Source of the DNA: Rana temporaria
Lineage: Eukaryota > Chordata > Amphibia > Anura > Ranidae
Length of the DNA stretch: 64,000 nucleotides
Direction of reading: 5' to 3'
Assembly: GCF_905171775.1 (NCBI RefSeq)
Contig: NC_053491.1
Span: forward strand, 399,259,838 to 399,323,837
Under the pieces are notes generated by a model. That model saw nothing but the letters and a program-made list of their open reading frames with translations, searched no databases and was not told the origin of the DNA. The first letter of the stretch is position 1, and every line of letters begins with the position of its first letter. This document shows positions 9,836 through 22,669 of this stretch, in pieces. A program made the position numbers and the translations under genes.

Positions 9836-12800
9836 CAAGTGCACAAATACGACTACAATCACCTCAAGCAAAACCTAAGAAAACACTCAAATACACTCAG
9901 AAAGTCGAGTGGGAAAATGTTTGGTATGTAATATGATGGCCTGTTAGGAGGCTTTAAGGAAAATCAAGTGGCAAGTGATCCCAGGGATACTGCAAACATG
10001 TTGGTGGGATTCAGTGACTATCCAAGAATGGCCAAGAATCCCCTAGGAAAAATTGGACCTGCGTATAATCAGAGAGAAATCTATATTTTTGGCGGTCACA
10101 GTTCACCCCAGAGTAAGGTACACACTCATTGGTTTGCTTTTATCTCTGTGTTCTGAGCCAGCTATCCCTCCCTAGCAAGTCATCTTTACTTTAGATAACT
10201 CACCGACTAACCTTATTGTGAAAAAAATGTATGTCTCAATCAGCAATTTTATACAAGCCAAAAGATACTAAGAGCATACACTGGACATACTGGACTGGAT
10301 CCACACCACAGTTTGACGTCCAAGTCCAAGATAAAGATTATTATGTTGACAGACTGGGTTGGATACACAGATATGAATCTGATTCATTATGGTCATTTTC
10401 ATGAAAAATGAATAGGGACTTAAACTGGCTTCCACATGAGAATCTGCTGTCCACTTAATTTAATGAAACAGAATTTCTAGAGATGAAGCTGCATTAGTAT
10501 TATAAATGTATGGCAAACTTTAATCCTGAATCATGTTCTAATTAAAATGGAACCTTTTTTATAGTCAATTCTGCCAAAAAAAAACAAAACAAAACTGGGT
10601 CAATAAATAGGAAAGAAGACTGAGTAGAAGATAGCAGTAGCCATCATGGAGTGACAAGGTGGAGGAGAACTCTCCAGTTTTGTGAGCAGATATAAGAGAG
10701 ACTAGTGCTAAGGCACAAGGCAAACCTTTTGTTACACTAAAAATTAAAGCTTTTGTAAATAAAACCTGTTTTCATTACATATCTAATTTCATACTCAGTG
10801 ATGTAATCACTGGGTCCCTGTGCTTCTCGATGCAATGCAGGTAGGTCATGGGAGTGGCTTGCGTGGTGCTGTGCATAGCTGCCAAAAAGCATCACAGCAC
10901 CCTGCCTTAGTACCCATCTCAAGAGCCCTCAGCCATTATGCAAGCAGTGGGCTGGATTTTGGGAGTAGTTAATGCAAATATCAAAATGTCTTGATGGGTA
11001 GATGTCATCGTACAGGAATGGGCATTTATAGGCAGGCTGCATGCACACCACCCAAGGTAACGACCACATTTGATGCTGACCATCCATAATTGAAAAAAAA
11101 TGAAATCTAAGTGAATGAAAGAAATGGGTGAGCCAGGGGCAGTAAGGCAGTACGGCCTTATTTACATGGCTAGTGAAAGGGGTTCTCACACATGCTACAA
11201 CCATGACAAAATTATTCTGGCTTGACAGGTGAGCATGAGTTGCATGAGTCACTTATGAAAAGTTGTCCTGACAACAAAAGAAAAACAGGTGAAAGGGGAG
11301 AGAGCTCCACCACACAGCCCATGATTGACAGCCTTAGTTCTGATTCTGTGTGCTGTGTGAAGAGGGGTGTGTCCCTCTGCTCCAATCAGCTCTCCTCACT
11401 CTGCTCTGTAGAGTGTAATTTCAGCTCCCTGACCCATGCTTTCTAAAAATTCAAACAAGCTGTATAAATTCTAGATTTGATGTAGAGGAGAGATGGCTGC
11501 AGGTAAACAGGACTGGGTTTTATGTAGGTGGATTTTTTAATCTCTGTGGATCACCTGATGCTGGTCACTGCACTGTGTTTATGTAAGAGTTTTCAACCAC
11601 TTTGAACACAGTTGCTATGTGTACTAGATAGACAACTGCATATATACAAAAGCCTGTGATATTGACAACACTCAACCGTGGCATAATTAGACTAACACTA
11701 AATGAGGGCATGCTTCCCTGTGCACCAAAAGACCACTTAACTAAAACGTAACCTTTATTTTAAATGTAAATTTCCATATCAGGTATACCTATAGGATGAG
11801 GTCAATGCCATTACTGTATATATAAAAATCAACCTTCTATCTTTATGTGGTAATATTAACATCTACCAAGTTTAAATGGTGAAAATTCTCTTGAAAATAT
11901 ATGCATAGACAAAATTAGGGTTTTAATTTCCTCCTATATTCCTCCTATAATATAAAGGCTCCAGGCTGTATTAGAGGATATGTAAATGAAAGGTCTACTC
12001 ACCAACACCACCTGGTATCAAGAGATGGGGTAAATATGTCTCTCTTCCCATCTATTGGCCACATATAAAATTGAGATGAACAGAAAAAGAGAAGATATGC
12101 TAGTAAATACTGTCTTAATGAAGACATGGGCTATCTATCTTCTGCCCTATGAAATGATCTATCTCCCAGATATGCGATACGGGTGCACTCATCCATGTGG
12201 ATACAAATAATCACTAATGGACGAACACCATATATCACCATATCCACAATAAAGCTTCTCTCTTAATCAAGCCTGCATTGACACAAGGCATATCTCACCC
12301 CACAAAAAAAATGGGGGGGGGGGGGATGTGTCAGGACAAACATTTAATCATGTGAACCTAAATGAAAATAAAGTCAGAAGGTGCTCCCAAAATCAAATCA
12401 CCCAAACCTAACATGTTTCAAATAGAGTTTAGTCGGAGGTACATTTTTTTTATAAAAATAGGTGAAGAAAATGAGCAACCAAGAGTAGCTGACTGTCACA
12501 GGGTGAAAAGAAAATGGTGTCTTTTGTTTGTTTTTGCAGTTTTTAACCTGACCATCTAAAATTGCTGCCGCTCATGCTCACTGCTGAGGGGAATCCTATC
12601 ACCATCTTGTGGATGAAAATCAGAACTACAAGGCAATCACTTATTATTGATTGCTTCTATCCCATATAGCACTGTCCTGTACATATAGACAATTCTTTTT
12701 GAGCAAAAAGGGATATAAAATGAATGTAGATTCTTTCCCTGTCCTAAATACCATTATGATCTATACAAATATAAATATTAAACAAGCCTATTAGACAATA

Positions 12801-12839
12801 AATCCAAAGATTTTTAGTCATGTACAAAAGATAAAAATG
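9836..12839. other. No gene or element recognised
   Basis: About 3 kb of AT-rich DNA. Frames are short (up to about 107 codons) and resemble no family I know. A poly-G run lies near 12312-12325. It may be unique or old repeat sequence. Confidence 0.4.
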
Positions 12840-14985
12840 TAAAGCCTTTAATAAGGCCAGATGACAGTCAAGAATTCAACTTTCAAAGATGTTTATCCAG
12901 GTCACCTTTCCTTGGTCCCAATTTAAATTGTTCTATGGCCCAAAATGTTAATACCTCAGCTTTACCACCATGGTTTTCAAGGACATGCCTAGCAATTGGT
13001 CTATCTCTTTTTTGTCTCAATGTCATTAACATGCTCCAATACTTTTAGCTAGATTCAGAGAGAGTTAGGCCGGCGTATCAGTAGATACGCCGACCTAACT
13101 CTGAATCTGTGCCACCCTAAGTTTAAGTGTATTCTCAAACTGAGATACACTTAATCCTAGCTAAGATACGACAGCCTGCGCCGTCGTATCTTAGGGTGCA
13201 ATATTTAGGCTGGCCGCTAGGTGGCTCTTCCGTTGAGTTTGGCGTAGAATATGTAAATGACTAGATACACCTATTCACGAATGTACGTGCGCCCGTCGCA
13301 GTAAAGATACGCCGTTTACGTAAGGCGTTTTCAGGCGTAAAGTTATTCCATCAAATAGCTGGCCTAGTCAATGTTAAGTATTGCCATCGTTCCCGCGTCG
13401 AAATTTGAAAATGTTACGTCGTTTGCGTAAGTCGTCCGTGAATAGGGCTGGACGTAATTTACGTTCACGTCGAAACCAATACGTCCTTGCGGCGTACTTT
13501 GGAGCAATGAACACTGTGATATGTACACGGACGGTGCATGCCCGGTTCGTAAAAAATGTCAATCACGTTGGGTCACAGTTAATATACATAAAACACGCAC
13601 CCCACATCCTCATTTGAATTAGGCGCGCTTACGCCGGCCAATTTACGCTACACCGCCGTAACTTAGAAGGCAAGTGCTTTGTGAATACAGCACTTGCCTA
13701 TCTAACTTACGGCGGCGTAGTGTAAATGCCATATGCTACGCCTGCCTAACAATGCGCGCCCCTACCTGAATCTAGCTATTTGTGTCTGAATTGAAAACAT
13801 TTTTCCCCACATACTAAAACGGACATGGGCATCTCATAACATAAATAATTCCCTCTGTATTACAATTGGAAAATTATTGTATTTAAAGAATTTCTAAATT
13901 TTTGGGGGATTCTCAAATTCTTTAACAGTGGGAATATACCGGTAAGTGCATGCCTTACAGTGTCCACATCTTTGGCTACCTAATAGTTTTTCTGGCAGCC
14001 ATGTGGGAATTACTTTTTTGGAAAGTTCATAAATGACTATGCACTAGCATGTCTCTCAGGTTACTACCTCTTCTATATGTGATCATGGGGCTTTTCAGAA
14101 GGATTTTAAAAGATCTTTGTCATTGTATAGTACGTCCCAATATTTTTTAATGACATAAACAATTTCACCAGACTGATTTCAGTATGTCCCTATAATACGC
14201 ATGCCTGCATTATCATCAGTCTTGGCCCATTTTTGTCTAAGTAAAGTATCCATTGGGACAGTGCTCATCTTTTAATATGACTTTTTTAAGTCATTGAGAT
14301 TATAACCACATCTACTGAACCTCTCTACCAATTGAAGACTTTCATTTTGAAAGACTGCATCAGTAGAGCAGTTTATTTTAGCTCTCATAAATTGCCCAGT
14401 GGGAATGCTATTGGTGGAGGTAGGTTTCCAGTAGATGATTGTATTAATAGTACCTCACCCATCTCTCCCAATCCTAAGATCCAGGAAATTGATGCTGTCA
14501 TGGTTAATATCACTGGTGAAAAACATACCATTATCATTATTATTTAGACATGCTACAAATTCCTCAAATCTTTTCCTTTGGCTCTGCCAAAGGATAAAAA
14601 TATCATCAATGAAGCGTACCATGGCAAAATGTGTACAGTAAATTGTTCTAACTCTTCTGTGAACACTATAATACACTCCCACCACCCAAGGAACAGATTT
14701 GCACATGCTGGTGCACAAGATGAATCCATTGCAGTGCCTTTACATTGTCTGTACATTTTGCCATTAAAAAGAAAGAAATTGTGTTCCTACACAAACTGTA
14801 GAAGCTGAAGAACAAAATATGTGTGTTTCTGAAAGAGTATACCTCTATCATTAAGGAAGTATTTGCTAATAGCCCCTAAATTAGCAGAAGTATTCACAAG
14901 TGGATTAATGAAAGGGGCCCTCCCAGACTCAATGAGAGAAGCACATATAACATTAATATCTAAGGAAACAAAGGATCCAAAATGA
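12840..14985 (-). pseudogene. Penelope-like retroelement (RT plus GIY-YIG), degenerate
   Basis: Reading on the minus strand from 14985: a reverse-transcriptase segment with FVSLDIN; then GTAMDSSCAPACANL and the LGWWE block; then the catalytic RFIDDIF at about 14602-14616, followed by INFLDL. Further down come an RRGSNLRD-x-LVHSH block, CGHCKAC, and a GIY-YIG C-terminal part RDRPIARHVLENHGGKAEV near 13030-12930. Order and motifs are those of Penelope-like elements (Neptune/Poseidon type). Several frameshifts and an inserted MITE (13048-13777) inactivate it. The 5' side abuts an L1-like fragment. Confidence 0.8.
13048..13777. mobile_element. MITE with AGCTAGATTCAG / CTGAATCTAGCT termini, nested in Penelope
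   Basis: Perfect 12-bp inverted ends AGCTAGATTCAG/CTGAATCTAGCT. The interior has GTATCAGTAGATACGCCG and TACGCCGTTTACGTAAGGCG blocks shared with 18840-20107, 42410-43155 and 59608-60355. It splits the GIY-YIG domain of the Penelope copy. Confidence 0.78.
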
Positions 14986-16590
14986 TGCTTGTCATACAGG
15001 CCAATAGCACTATTAAATATAGATCTTAAAATATTCACAAAGATATTAACATTAAGATTACAACCCCTGCTCAGAAGCATAATAGATTCAGATCAGACAG
15101 GATTCATGCCACAGAGAACAACAGATATTAATTTACGCAGGCTTTATATACATACTCATCATATGCAGGAGGGATCTAGGACGTGGCCTCTTTAGATATA
15201 AAGAAGGCCTTCGATACAATCGAATGGCCTTTTCTGTGGGAAATACTCAGAAGGATGGGATTCCTATTAGTATTTATTAAGTGGATCCAAATAATCTATG
15301 GGAGACCCATGTCAGCAGTTAAATTGGGATAAAATTATCATCCTTTTTTCAGTTATACAGAGGTACGAGGCAGGGCTGCCCTCTCTCTCTAGCGCTCTTC
15401 GCAATAGCAATAGAGCCAGTGGCAAAGGCTCTTAGGACTACACTAAATATTCAGGGAATTCGAGTGGGGAGGCTGGAGAAGAGGGTAGCCCTGTATGCCG
15501 ATGATATGTTGCTGTTTTTAAGAGATGCAGGTCCATCTTTAGAGGGAGCTCTAGAATTATTAAATATTTTTTCATTATTTACAGGGCTTAAAGTAAACAG
15601 GGGTAAGTCCCTATTATTCCCTATTGATCAGGGAGCACAGGAAACCGCTGCCCGAATTCACCATTGAAATGGGTTATGGAATTAAAATATCTTGGTATAA
15701 TAATATCTAGACAGGTCGAGGATTTTCGAAAGCTGAACCTAGATCCAGTGGTACAGGAGCTTGGGAAGAGACTAAAGATATGAGCGACGTTGCCTTTGTC
15801 GTTATTAGGATGCGTAAATCTGGTAAAGATGAAGATTCTTCCTACATTTTTGTATATATTCAAGAATTCTCCACAATGGGTGCCAAAAAGTTTTTTTTAC
15901 ACAGCTACATGGAATGCTCTCTAAATTAATATGGGCAAATAAACCAGCTAGAATCAAACTAAGTACACTTATGAGACCGGAGGTACATGGAGGGTTGGCT
16001 TTCCCAGATTTTCATAAATATTACTTAGCTACACAATTAGTGACGGCGGGGAGATGGTTGAACCCGGATGGGCATGACTCGGCTACCATGTTGGAAGCAG
16101 CAGCAGTCCAATCGGTGGAGGCACTGCAGGGACTGCTGTATAGGGGGATCAAAACAAGGCGAGATGTAACCCCTTCAATAACAACAGTTAAAATATGGAA
16201 AGCTTCTACAAGAAAAGAAGGATACTCAAAAACAAATCTATCCCGAAATACCCCATTGTGGAGAAATCCTGAATTGCCACATCTGGATTTGATTCAGGAT
16301 CCAGAGGCATGGACTAGATATGGGGTGAAGAAATTGTCGCAAGTATTACAGAGGGAAAAGTTTCATATATTGAAATGAGGCAGCTTTGGAATATCCCTGA
16401 GAGTTATGCGTTTATTAATATGCAGCTTATCCATGCCTTATTAGCTCAGTTTCTGGAGGGGACTCCGCGATTAATGGAATCAGGTTTGGAGCAAATGGTA
16501 AAAAGTGGGAAAAAAAGACAACCTCAATTTTGTATATGTATTTATAAGGATTACATCGCCAGATTTACATCCTTTATATCCGTGACTTAA
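14985..16590 (+). pseudogene. L1/Tx1-like LINE reverse transcriptase fragment, degenerate
   Basis: Plus-strand frames read YRPIALLNIDLKIFTKIL and DQTGFMPQR-T-DINLRR. Next come SLDIKKAFDTIEW and RGTRQGCPLS, then the catalytic YADD at 15494-15505, and finally a C-terminal region with LIWANKPARIKLSTL. This is the RT order of L1-clade LINEs (Tx1/L1 type, common in frogs). Stops at about 15195 and shifts near 15330 and 15670 break the frame. The 5' portion, including the endonuclease, is missing. Confidence 0.82.
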
Positions 16591-17110
16591 GCGGTGACAG
16601 CGCTGCCGCCACTCCGTGACTTTAGGCAGCACCGCGGCAAATAAGAGCTGCAGAGAGACTCCAGGCACAGGCAGATACCACGATACAAAGGGGTGGGGGG
16701 GGAGCGGGGTGACATCGCTGCACCATCCATCCCCCTCCTCTCACGACCGCGGCTGAGCTGTCCTGATTAGCAGTGTTCGGCACTTCTCACAGAACACCTG
16801 ATGTCACACAGGCACAGCCGAGTGAAGCCGCCTCCCCTCCTCTCTGTTTATGTGTACAGAGGGGGAGGGGACCTTCTGTGAATGTGCTGCCGCACGCTGA
16901 TCTAAGGTACTGAATGGGAGGAGTTTGCACTGAGGGGGTTTGTGTAATGTCAAGGGGTCCAGTGATGCAGGGTGCTGTGTAATGTAAAGGGGTCCAGAGG
17001 TGCAGGGGGATGTGTAATGTAAAGGGGTGAAAACTGTTAAAAATATTGCAAATATTTTTTTCCTCTTTGTGTATGTTTAGGTGACCAGGGGGTGAAGATG
17101 GCCCTGAGTC
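16585..17110 (-). mobile_element. Internal fragment of the CAGGGC-type hAT element
   Basis: Reverse-orientation copy of the interior of the complete element at 30183-30964. Shared stretches include CTGCAGCTCTTATTTGC and ACCCCTTTACATTACAC-type tandem words, and the parallel frames share AAVLPKVTEWR. Both termini are missing. It abuts the L1 fragment on the left. Confidence 0.7.
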
Positions 17111-17147
17111 CACCCCCCTTCAGTTAGAACCCACCCAGGGAACATAC

Positions 17148-17777
17148 TTAACCCCTTCCTCGCCCCCTAGTGTTAACCCCTTCCCTGACAGTGGCATTTT
17201 TATAGTAATCAATGCATTTTTATAGCACTGATCGCTATAAAAATGACAATGGTCCCAAAAATGTGTCAAAAGTGTCAGAAATGTCCGCCATAATGTCGCA
17301 GTACCGAAAAAAATCGCTGATCGCCGCCATTACTAGTAAAAAAAAAATATTAAGAAAAATGCCATAAAACTATCCCCTATTTTGAAAAACGCTATAACTT
17401 TTGCGCAAACCAATAAATAAACACTTATTGAGATTTTTTTTTACGAAAAATATGTAGAAAAATACGTATCGACCTAAACTGAGGAAAAAAAAAGTTTTTT
17501 TATATCTTTTTGGGAGATATTTATTATAGCAAATATTAAAAAATAAATATTTTTTTCAAAATTGTCGCTCTATTTTTGTTTATAGCGCAAAAACTAAAAA
17601 CCGCAGAGGTGATCAAATACCACCAAAAGAAAGCTCTATTTGTGGGAAAAAAAGGACGCAAATTTTGTTTGGGAGCCACGTCGCACGACCGCGCAATTGT
17701 TAGTTAAAGTGACGCAGTGCCGAATCACAAAAAGTGGCCTGGTCTATGACCAGCAATATGATCCAGGGGTTAAGTGG
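17148..17777 (-). mobile_element. TTAA MITE fragment (CCACTT family), minus orientation
   Basis: It contains the inverted forms of the AGAGCTTTCTTTTGGTGG and GATCACCTCTGCGG blocks and ends AAGTGG before TTAA (17778-17781). The left terminus is truncated relative to 1951-3572. Confidence 0.68.
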
Positions 17778-17860
17778 TTAAGATAGAAAAAACTTCTGTC
17801 TTTACAATCACTTTAACATTGATAAGAAATGTTGTCAACACACTGACAAGTGTTCTTTAA

Positions 17861-18722
17861 CCTCCCTGGCGGTATGATTCTTTCAGAAAAAACATGCTGA
17901 AAGCGGTACCATTATTTGCAAGGAAATTTGGCGTTTTATATTGTAGGCCTGTAATTTTTAGAAATAACTCACTTAAATCTGACTAAACAAGATTCTAATA
18001 GGCATCCCAGGTATGACATTTTTTTAAAAACAAAATTATAAATTATAATATAATAAATAACTATAAATAATTATAACAAATAATAATATAATTATAATAA
18101 AAATTATTCAATAATGTAATCAAATCAAAATCACTGAAATTTGCTCAGTTGCAGAATTGTCGTTGTCATTATTTATTTTTTTTATGACGAATTTCCCCAC
18201 AAATCGCTATCGCACAATTCTGCAAGTGATTATAATTTATTATCGCTGTTTTCTAGCTGATCTAAAATGATTTTTGACATAAAGGGACACTTTTGGTTGC
18301 TATGGACAATCTACAGTTTGCAGGGAGAAAAAAAGGTTTTTATTATATAAAATGACATGCAGGACACTGGGCAGACCACTAGGGACAAGGGGGGTGTGTA
18401 TTTTTTACATACAGTACTGTAATCTATAAGATTACAGTATACTGTATGTAATGTGTTTGTTTACTTTTTTGAATTAGGCGCTGTTCTCCGTCCCCGTGCG
18501 TCGTAACGTCGCAGGGAACGGAGATCGGCGGCACAGGAGGACGCTGTGTGAATCGAGCGAGGTCCCGCTCGCTCACACAGCGCGGTGGCATCGCTGGATC
18601 CAGGGACAAGGTAAGTAAACACTCCCTGTACATCCAGCGAGGCAAGCCCGAGTCTGACTCAGGGTTACCGATTTTAGCCCAAAAATCTCACCCCGAGTCA
18701 CTCGGGAACACCGCTCAGGAGG
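17861..18722. mobile_element. TTAA-flanked MITE with CCTCCCTGGCGG termini, intact
   Basis: TTAA at 17857-17860 and 18723-18726. The left end is CCTCCCTGGCGG; the right end is GCTCAGGAGG. It is the opposite-orientation sister of 7621-9302 and lacks the two nested MITEs, so it serves as an empty-site control for them. Confidence 0.76.
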
Positions 18723-18839
18723 TTAAAGTGCAAATCTCTCCTTTTTGCTTGATCACATAGAAAGATAATGTTTTGGGATCTTACAGGAACTTTTCTTCAG
18801 CCATGAGAGCAATATAAGGGACAGCAGGAAGAACCATAT

Positions 18840-20107
18840 AGCCAGATTCAGGAAACTTACGACGGGCGTATCAGTAGATACGCCGTCGTAAGTCCGAATC
18901 CGCGCCCTCGTAACTTTAAGCGTATGCTCAAACTGAGATACGCTTAAATGTTGCTAAGATACGACTGGCGTAAGTCTCCTACGCTGTTGTATCTTAGCTG
19001 CATATTTACGCTGGCCGCTAGGGGTGTGTACGCTGATTTACGCCTAGAATATGTAAATCAGCAAAATACGCCTATTCACGTACGTACGCCGGGCCGTCGC
19101 AGTAAAGATACGCCGTTTACGTAAGGCGTTTTCAGGCGTAAAGATGAACCACCAAAAAGATGGCGCAGCCAATGTTTTTTTTTTTTTTTTAAGTGTATTT
19201 TGTGCGTGTACTCGAGAGAGGAGGCGGACTGCAGGAGTTGGGAGTAGGCAGGCCTCCCCAGAGGCAATCTGCCACCTTTCTCCATGCCCCGGGTGGCAAT
19301 GGCGGGTGTGTGAGGGGGTCCTCCCACATAGCCCGCCCTACCTGCTCCGCTTTGAAGCCCAACGGGGCTGAGGGACTCCCTATAAGGGAGTGAGAGGATC
19401 TAGCCCGCTCAACCAGCCCCGTTAGTCCTTGGCCTCTCTTTTTTAGAGACCGCGTGGTCAAAGTGTGTGTATGTTATCCCAATTTCGAGTGCGTGTAAGT
19501 GTGGTGGTTTTTGTGGGAGGGGGGTGGGCGTACTAAGCGCAGGCTTACCTCGCATAGCACACCCACCGGGAGCCGGGCTGAGACCACCAAACTCAATTCA
19601 CATGTAGCCGAGACCGGGATCCGAACCCCTAGCTGCAGAGGTGAATGGCTTGTCAGCGCAGTGCCAATCGCGTTGAGCCACCGCAGCTCCCGCGCAGCCA
19701 ATGTTAAGTATGGACGTCGGGACTGCGTAAAATTTTTCACGTTTTACGTCGTTTGCGGAAGTCGTCCGTGAATGGGGCTGGGCGTAGGTTACGTTCACGT
19801 CGAAAGCATTGACTATTTGCGACGTGATTTGGAGCATGCGCACAGGGATACGTCCACGGACGGCGCATGCGCCGTTCGTTCAAAGCGTCAATTACGTGGG
19901 GTCACGAATAATTTACATAAAACACGCCCACCTCTTCCACATTTGAATTAGGCGGGCTTACGCCGGCCAATTTACGATACGCCGCTGCAACTTACGGAGC
20001 AAGTGCTTTGTGAATACTGCACTTGCCTCTCTAACTTGCAGAGGTGTAACGTAAATAACATACGCTACACCAGCATACAGTTAAGCCGCCCTACCTGAAT
20101 CTGGCTA
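18840..20107. mobile_element. MITE with AGCCAGATTCAGG termini, carrying a SINE
   Basis: Ends AGCCAGATTCAGG and CCTGAATCTGGCT are inverted repeats. The interior matches 59608-60355 closely, except for the 0.5-kb insertion at 19175-19691. Confidence 0.78.
19175..19691 (-). mobile_element. tRNA-derived SINE with ~14-bp target-site duplication
   Basis: On the minus strand the insert starts GGAGCTGCGGTGGCTCAACG and has a B-box-like GGTTCGGATCCC at about 19627-19616. It ends in a run of about 16 A (poly-T on the plus strand). GCGCAGCCAATGTT is duplicated at 19163-19176 and 19692-19705. The sister MITE at 59608 has one copy of this site and no SINE. A tRNA-like head plus poly(A) tail fits a LINE-mobilised tRNA SINE. 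The SINE family name is not assigned. Confidence 0.82.
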
Positions 20108-20990
20108 ATAATGTGCAGTGAAGGGCCAGGCATCTGACACAACCCATAGGCCCCGCTCACAAAATCACGTAGTAGGAACGAGTGTTCACGTTATTTTGAC
20201 ATTGTGATCTTCTACACGATTCGGTGTTGTAGCTGTGCAGCGGGGCTTTAAGGGCTTTACAGGGCTTCTCTGCACAACCCTGGAGCAGCTAATTCACAGC
20301 TAATCGCAGCTAATTCACTTGAATGGGCTTCACTTGAATGGGCTTTCCTTTGCACAGTTACCTGCGATTTACATGCAACCCTGAGACAATTACGGCAGAA
20401 TCGCATAGTGTTTGGGTGCCATTTAAAGATAATAGCACCCTAATGTGGTCTTCGTGATTCAGCCTGCGATCCCAAATCGCAAAATGTAAACAGGGCCAAA
20501 GTGTTGGCTGCAAAAGATTATTCGGACTGTGGTAGCTTTGCATTAGAACAAAAGGCAAGCAGCAGGACAGGCTGGGGTCAGCAGGAGAAACCACTTGGAG
20601 AATAGGGAAACCAGGCATTCAGTACACTTGGAAACGTGACCAATATACAAGGGTCTTTTGCACCAGTAGGGAGCAAAATTGGTGGCACTGATAGAGGGAA
20701 AGGTAAGTATCCATTTGTTTTGTTTTACAATCTTCGGAAGTGACAGGGTCACTTTAATAGCTAGACAACTTGCAAAGTTAGACCGGTATCAGCAATGGCA
20801 GCCACCAAATAATTTTAGTAAAGGTGTCATTTAGAGCAAAAAATAACTACTTTTTTATGTTCACGTTCAAGGATAACACATTTCTAGATTTCTATAAAAC
20901 AACCACTAGATGTCAGCAATTATTTACAAATGATCATATGAACATTATCAATGTAGCCATGAGCATCAGCCTAATCAAATCTGTAATCTC
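20108..20990. other. No feature recognised
   Basis: Contains short local repeats such as GCTAATTCACAGCTAATCGC near 20285-20310; no coding evidence. Confidence 0.4.
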
Positions 20991-21588
20991 AGGCCTCGTA
21001 CACACGACCGTTTTCCTCGACAAAATCCATCAAAAGCAGAGCTTTTTTGCAGAGGAAAACGGTCGTGTGTATGTTTTTCGTCGAGAAAACTGTTGTGGAT
21101 CTCGACGAGAAAAAAAGAGAATTTTTCTCGTCGGGAGTCTCAATTTCCTCGTCGCGTTCCTCGTCGGGCTGGTTTACGACGAGAAACACGTCCGTGTGTA
21201 TGCTTAGAAACTCGCGCATGCTCAGAATAAAGTATGAGACGGGAGCACATCTTCGGTAAAAGTAGCGTTTGTAATGAAGATAGCACATTTGTCACGCTGT
21301 AACAGACTGAAAAGCACGAATCGTCTCTAACCAAACTTTTACTTAACACGCAGTAATATGAGATTAGTAAAAGCAGCCCCAAGGGTGGCGCCAGTGGAAT
21401 CAAACTTCCCCTTTATAGTGCCGTTGTATGTGTTGTACGTCACCGCGTTTAAGAACAACGAGATTTTGCCTTGACAGTGTGTACGCAAAGAAAGCTTGAC
21501 AAGATTCTCGACAAGCCTGACAAGGAACTTGTCGAGGAAAACAATGTTTCTTTTACGGCGAGTTTATCGGTCGTGTGTACGAGGGCCT
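20991..21588. mobile_element. Palindromic MITE, AGGCCTCGTACACACGACCG type
   Basis: Begins AGGCCTCGTACACACGACCG and ends with the inverse GTGTACGAGGGCCT. GAGGAAAACGGTCGTG and similar words are mirrored. The interior block at about 21235-21400 is close to that of 6351-6961. Confidence 0.75.
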
Positions 21589-21856
21589 CAGGCTTTGAAG
21601 TGCAGGTCCACACAAAAAATGGAACCTCCGCTTTTTGGAACCCTCCCCCCCCCCTCCGGTGTCACATTTGGCACCCTTCAGGGAGGAGGGGGGTGCAGAT
21701 ACCTGTATAATACAGATATTTGCACTCACTTCCAGGCATAGACCGCCACAGGGTTACACCACTTCCCCCCCACTGTCTTCTGGGAAACCCGAGAGCCAAG
21801 CAATTGATCAGCTTCGGCTGCCGGCATCGCGGGTGCCCTGGACAGGTAAGTGTTAA

Positions 21857-22669
21857 CCACTTAAGGACCCCCTAACTATAATATATGTCGGCAGAATGGC
21901 ACAGCTGGGCACAAGCACGTACCTGCACGTGTCTCTTTAAGGCCCAGCCGTGGTGTTGCGAGCGCGCCGCAACCCCACGTGACGTGACAAGTGGACAATT
22001 CACAACTTGTGGCAAGTGAACAATCCACAACTTGTGGCAGGTGTCGTGGCAAGTGGACACTCCACAACTTGTGGCAAGTGATGTGGCCAGGTGACGTGGC
22101 CAGGTGATGTGGCCAGTGGACAATCCACAACTTGTGGCAGGTGACGTGGCAGGTAACGTGGCCAGGTGTCGTGGCAAGTGGACACTCCACAACTTGTGGC
22201 AGGTGACATGACCAGGTGATGTGGCAAGTGGACAATCCACAATATGTGGCCAGGTGACATGGACATTCCACAACTTGTGGCAGGTGACGTGGCAAGGTGA
22301 CGTGGCAGGCGACGTGGCCAGTGGACAATCCACAACTTGTGGCAGGTGACGTGGCCAGGTGACATGGCAGGTGATGTGGCAAATGGACAATCCACAACTT
22401 GTGGCAGGTGACGTGGCAAGGTGACGTGGGAGGTTACGTGGCCAGTGGACATTCCACAATTTGTGGCAGGTGACATGGCCAGGTGACATGGCAAGTGGAC
22501 AATCCACAACTTGTGGCAGGTGATGTGGCCATGTGACGTGGCAAGGTGACGTGGCAAGTGGACACTCCACAACTTGTGGCAGGTGGTGTGGCCAGGTGAC
22601 GTGCCAGTTGACATGGCAAGCAGACATTCCACAACTTGTGGCAGGTGACGTGGCCAGGTGTCTAGAAAT
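21857..22669. mobile_element. TTAA MITE 5' part (CCACTTAAGGAC) with internal minisatellite
   Basis: TTAA at 21853-21856 is followed by CCACTTAAGGACCCC and a block with GTCGGCAGAATGGCAC, matching 48257 onward. The body is then replaced by a tandem array, and no right terminus was found. Confidence 0.6.
21975..22665. repeat. Minisatellite of CCACAACTTGTGGC-centred units
   Basis: About a dozen irregular units built from GTGGACAATCCACAAC, TTGTGGCAGGTGACGTGG and shorter GGTGACGTGGC blocks. Each unit contains the self-complementary core CCACAACTTGTGG, so single strands can form hairpins. The long minus-strand frames here (up to 297 codons) are artefacts of the array. Confidence 0.85.

Noticed and set aside
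19598..19691. Possible functional tRNA gene (A- and B-box-like sequence)
   Set aside because: The tRNA-like head is fused to a ~430-bp body with poly(A) and flanking duplication, so it is a SINE.
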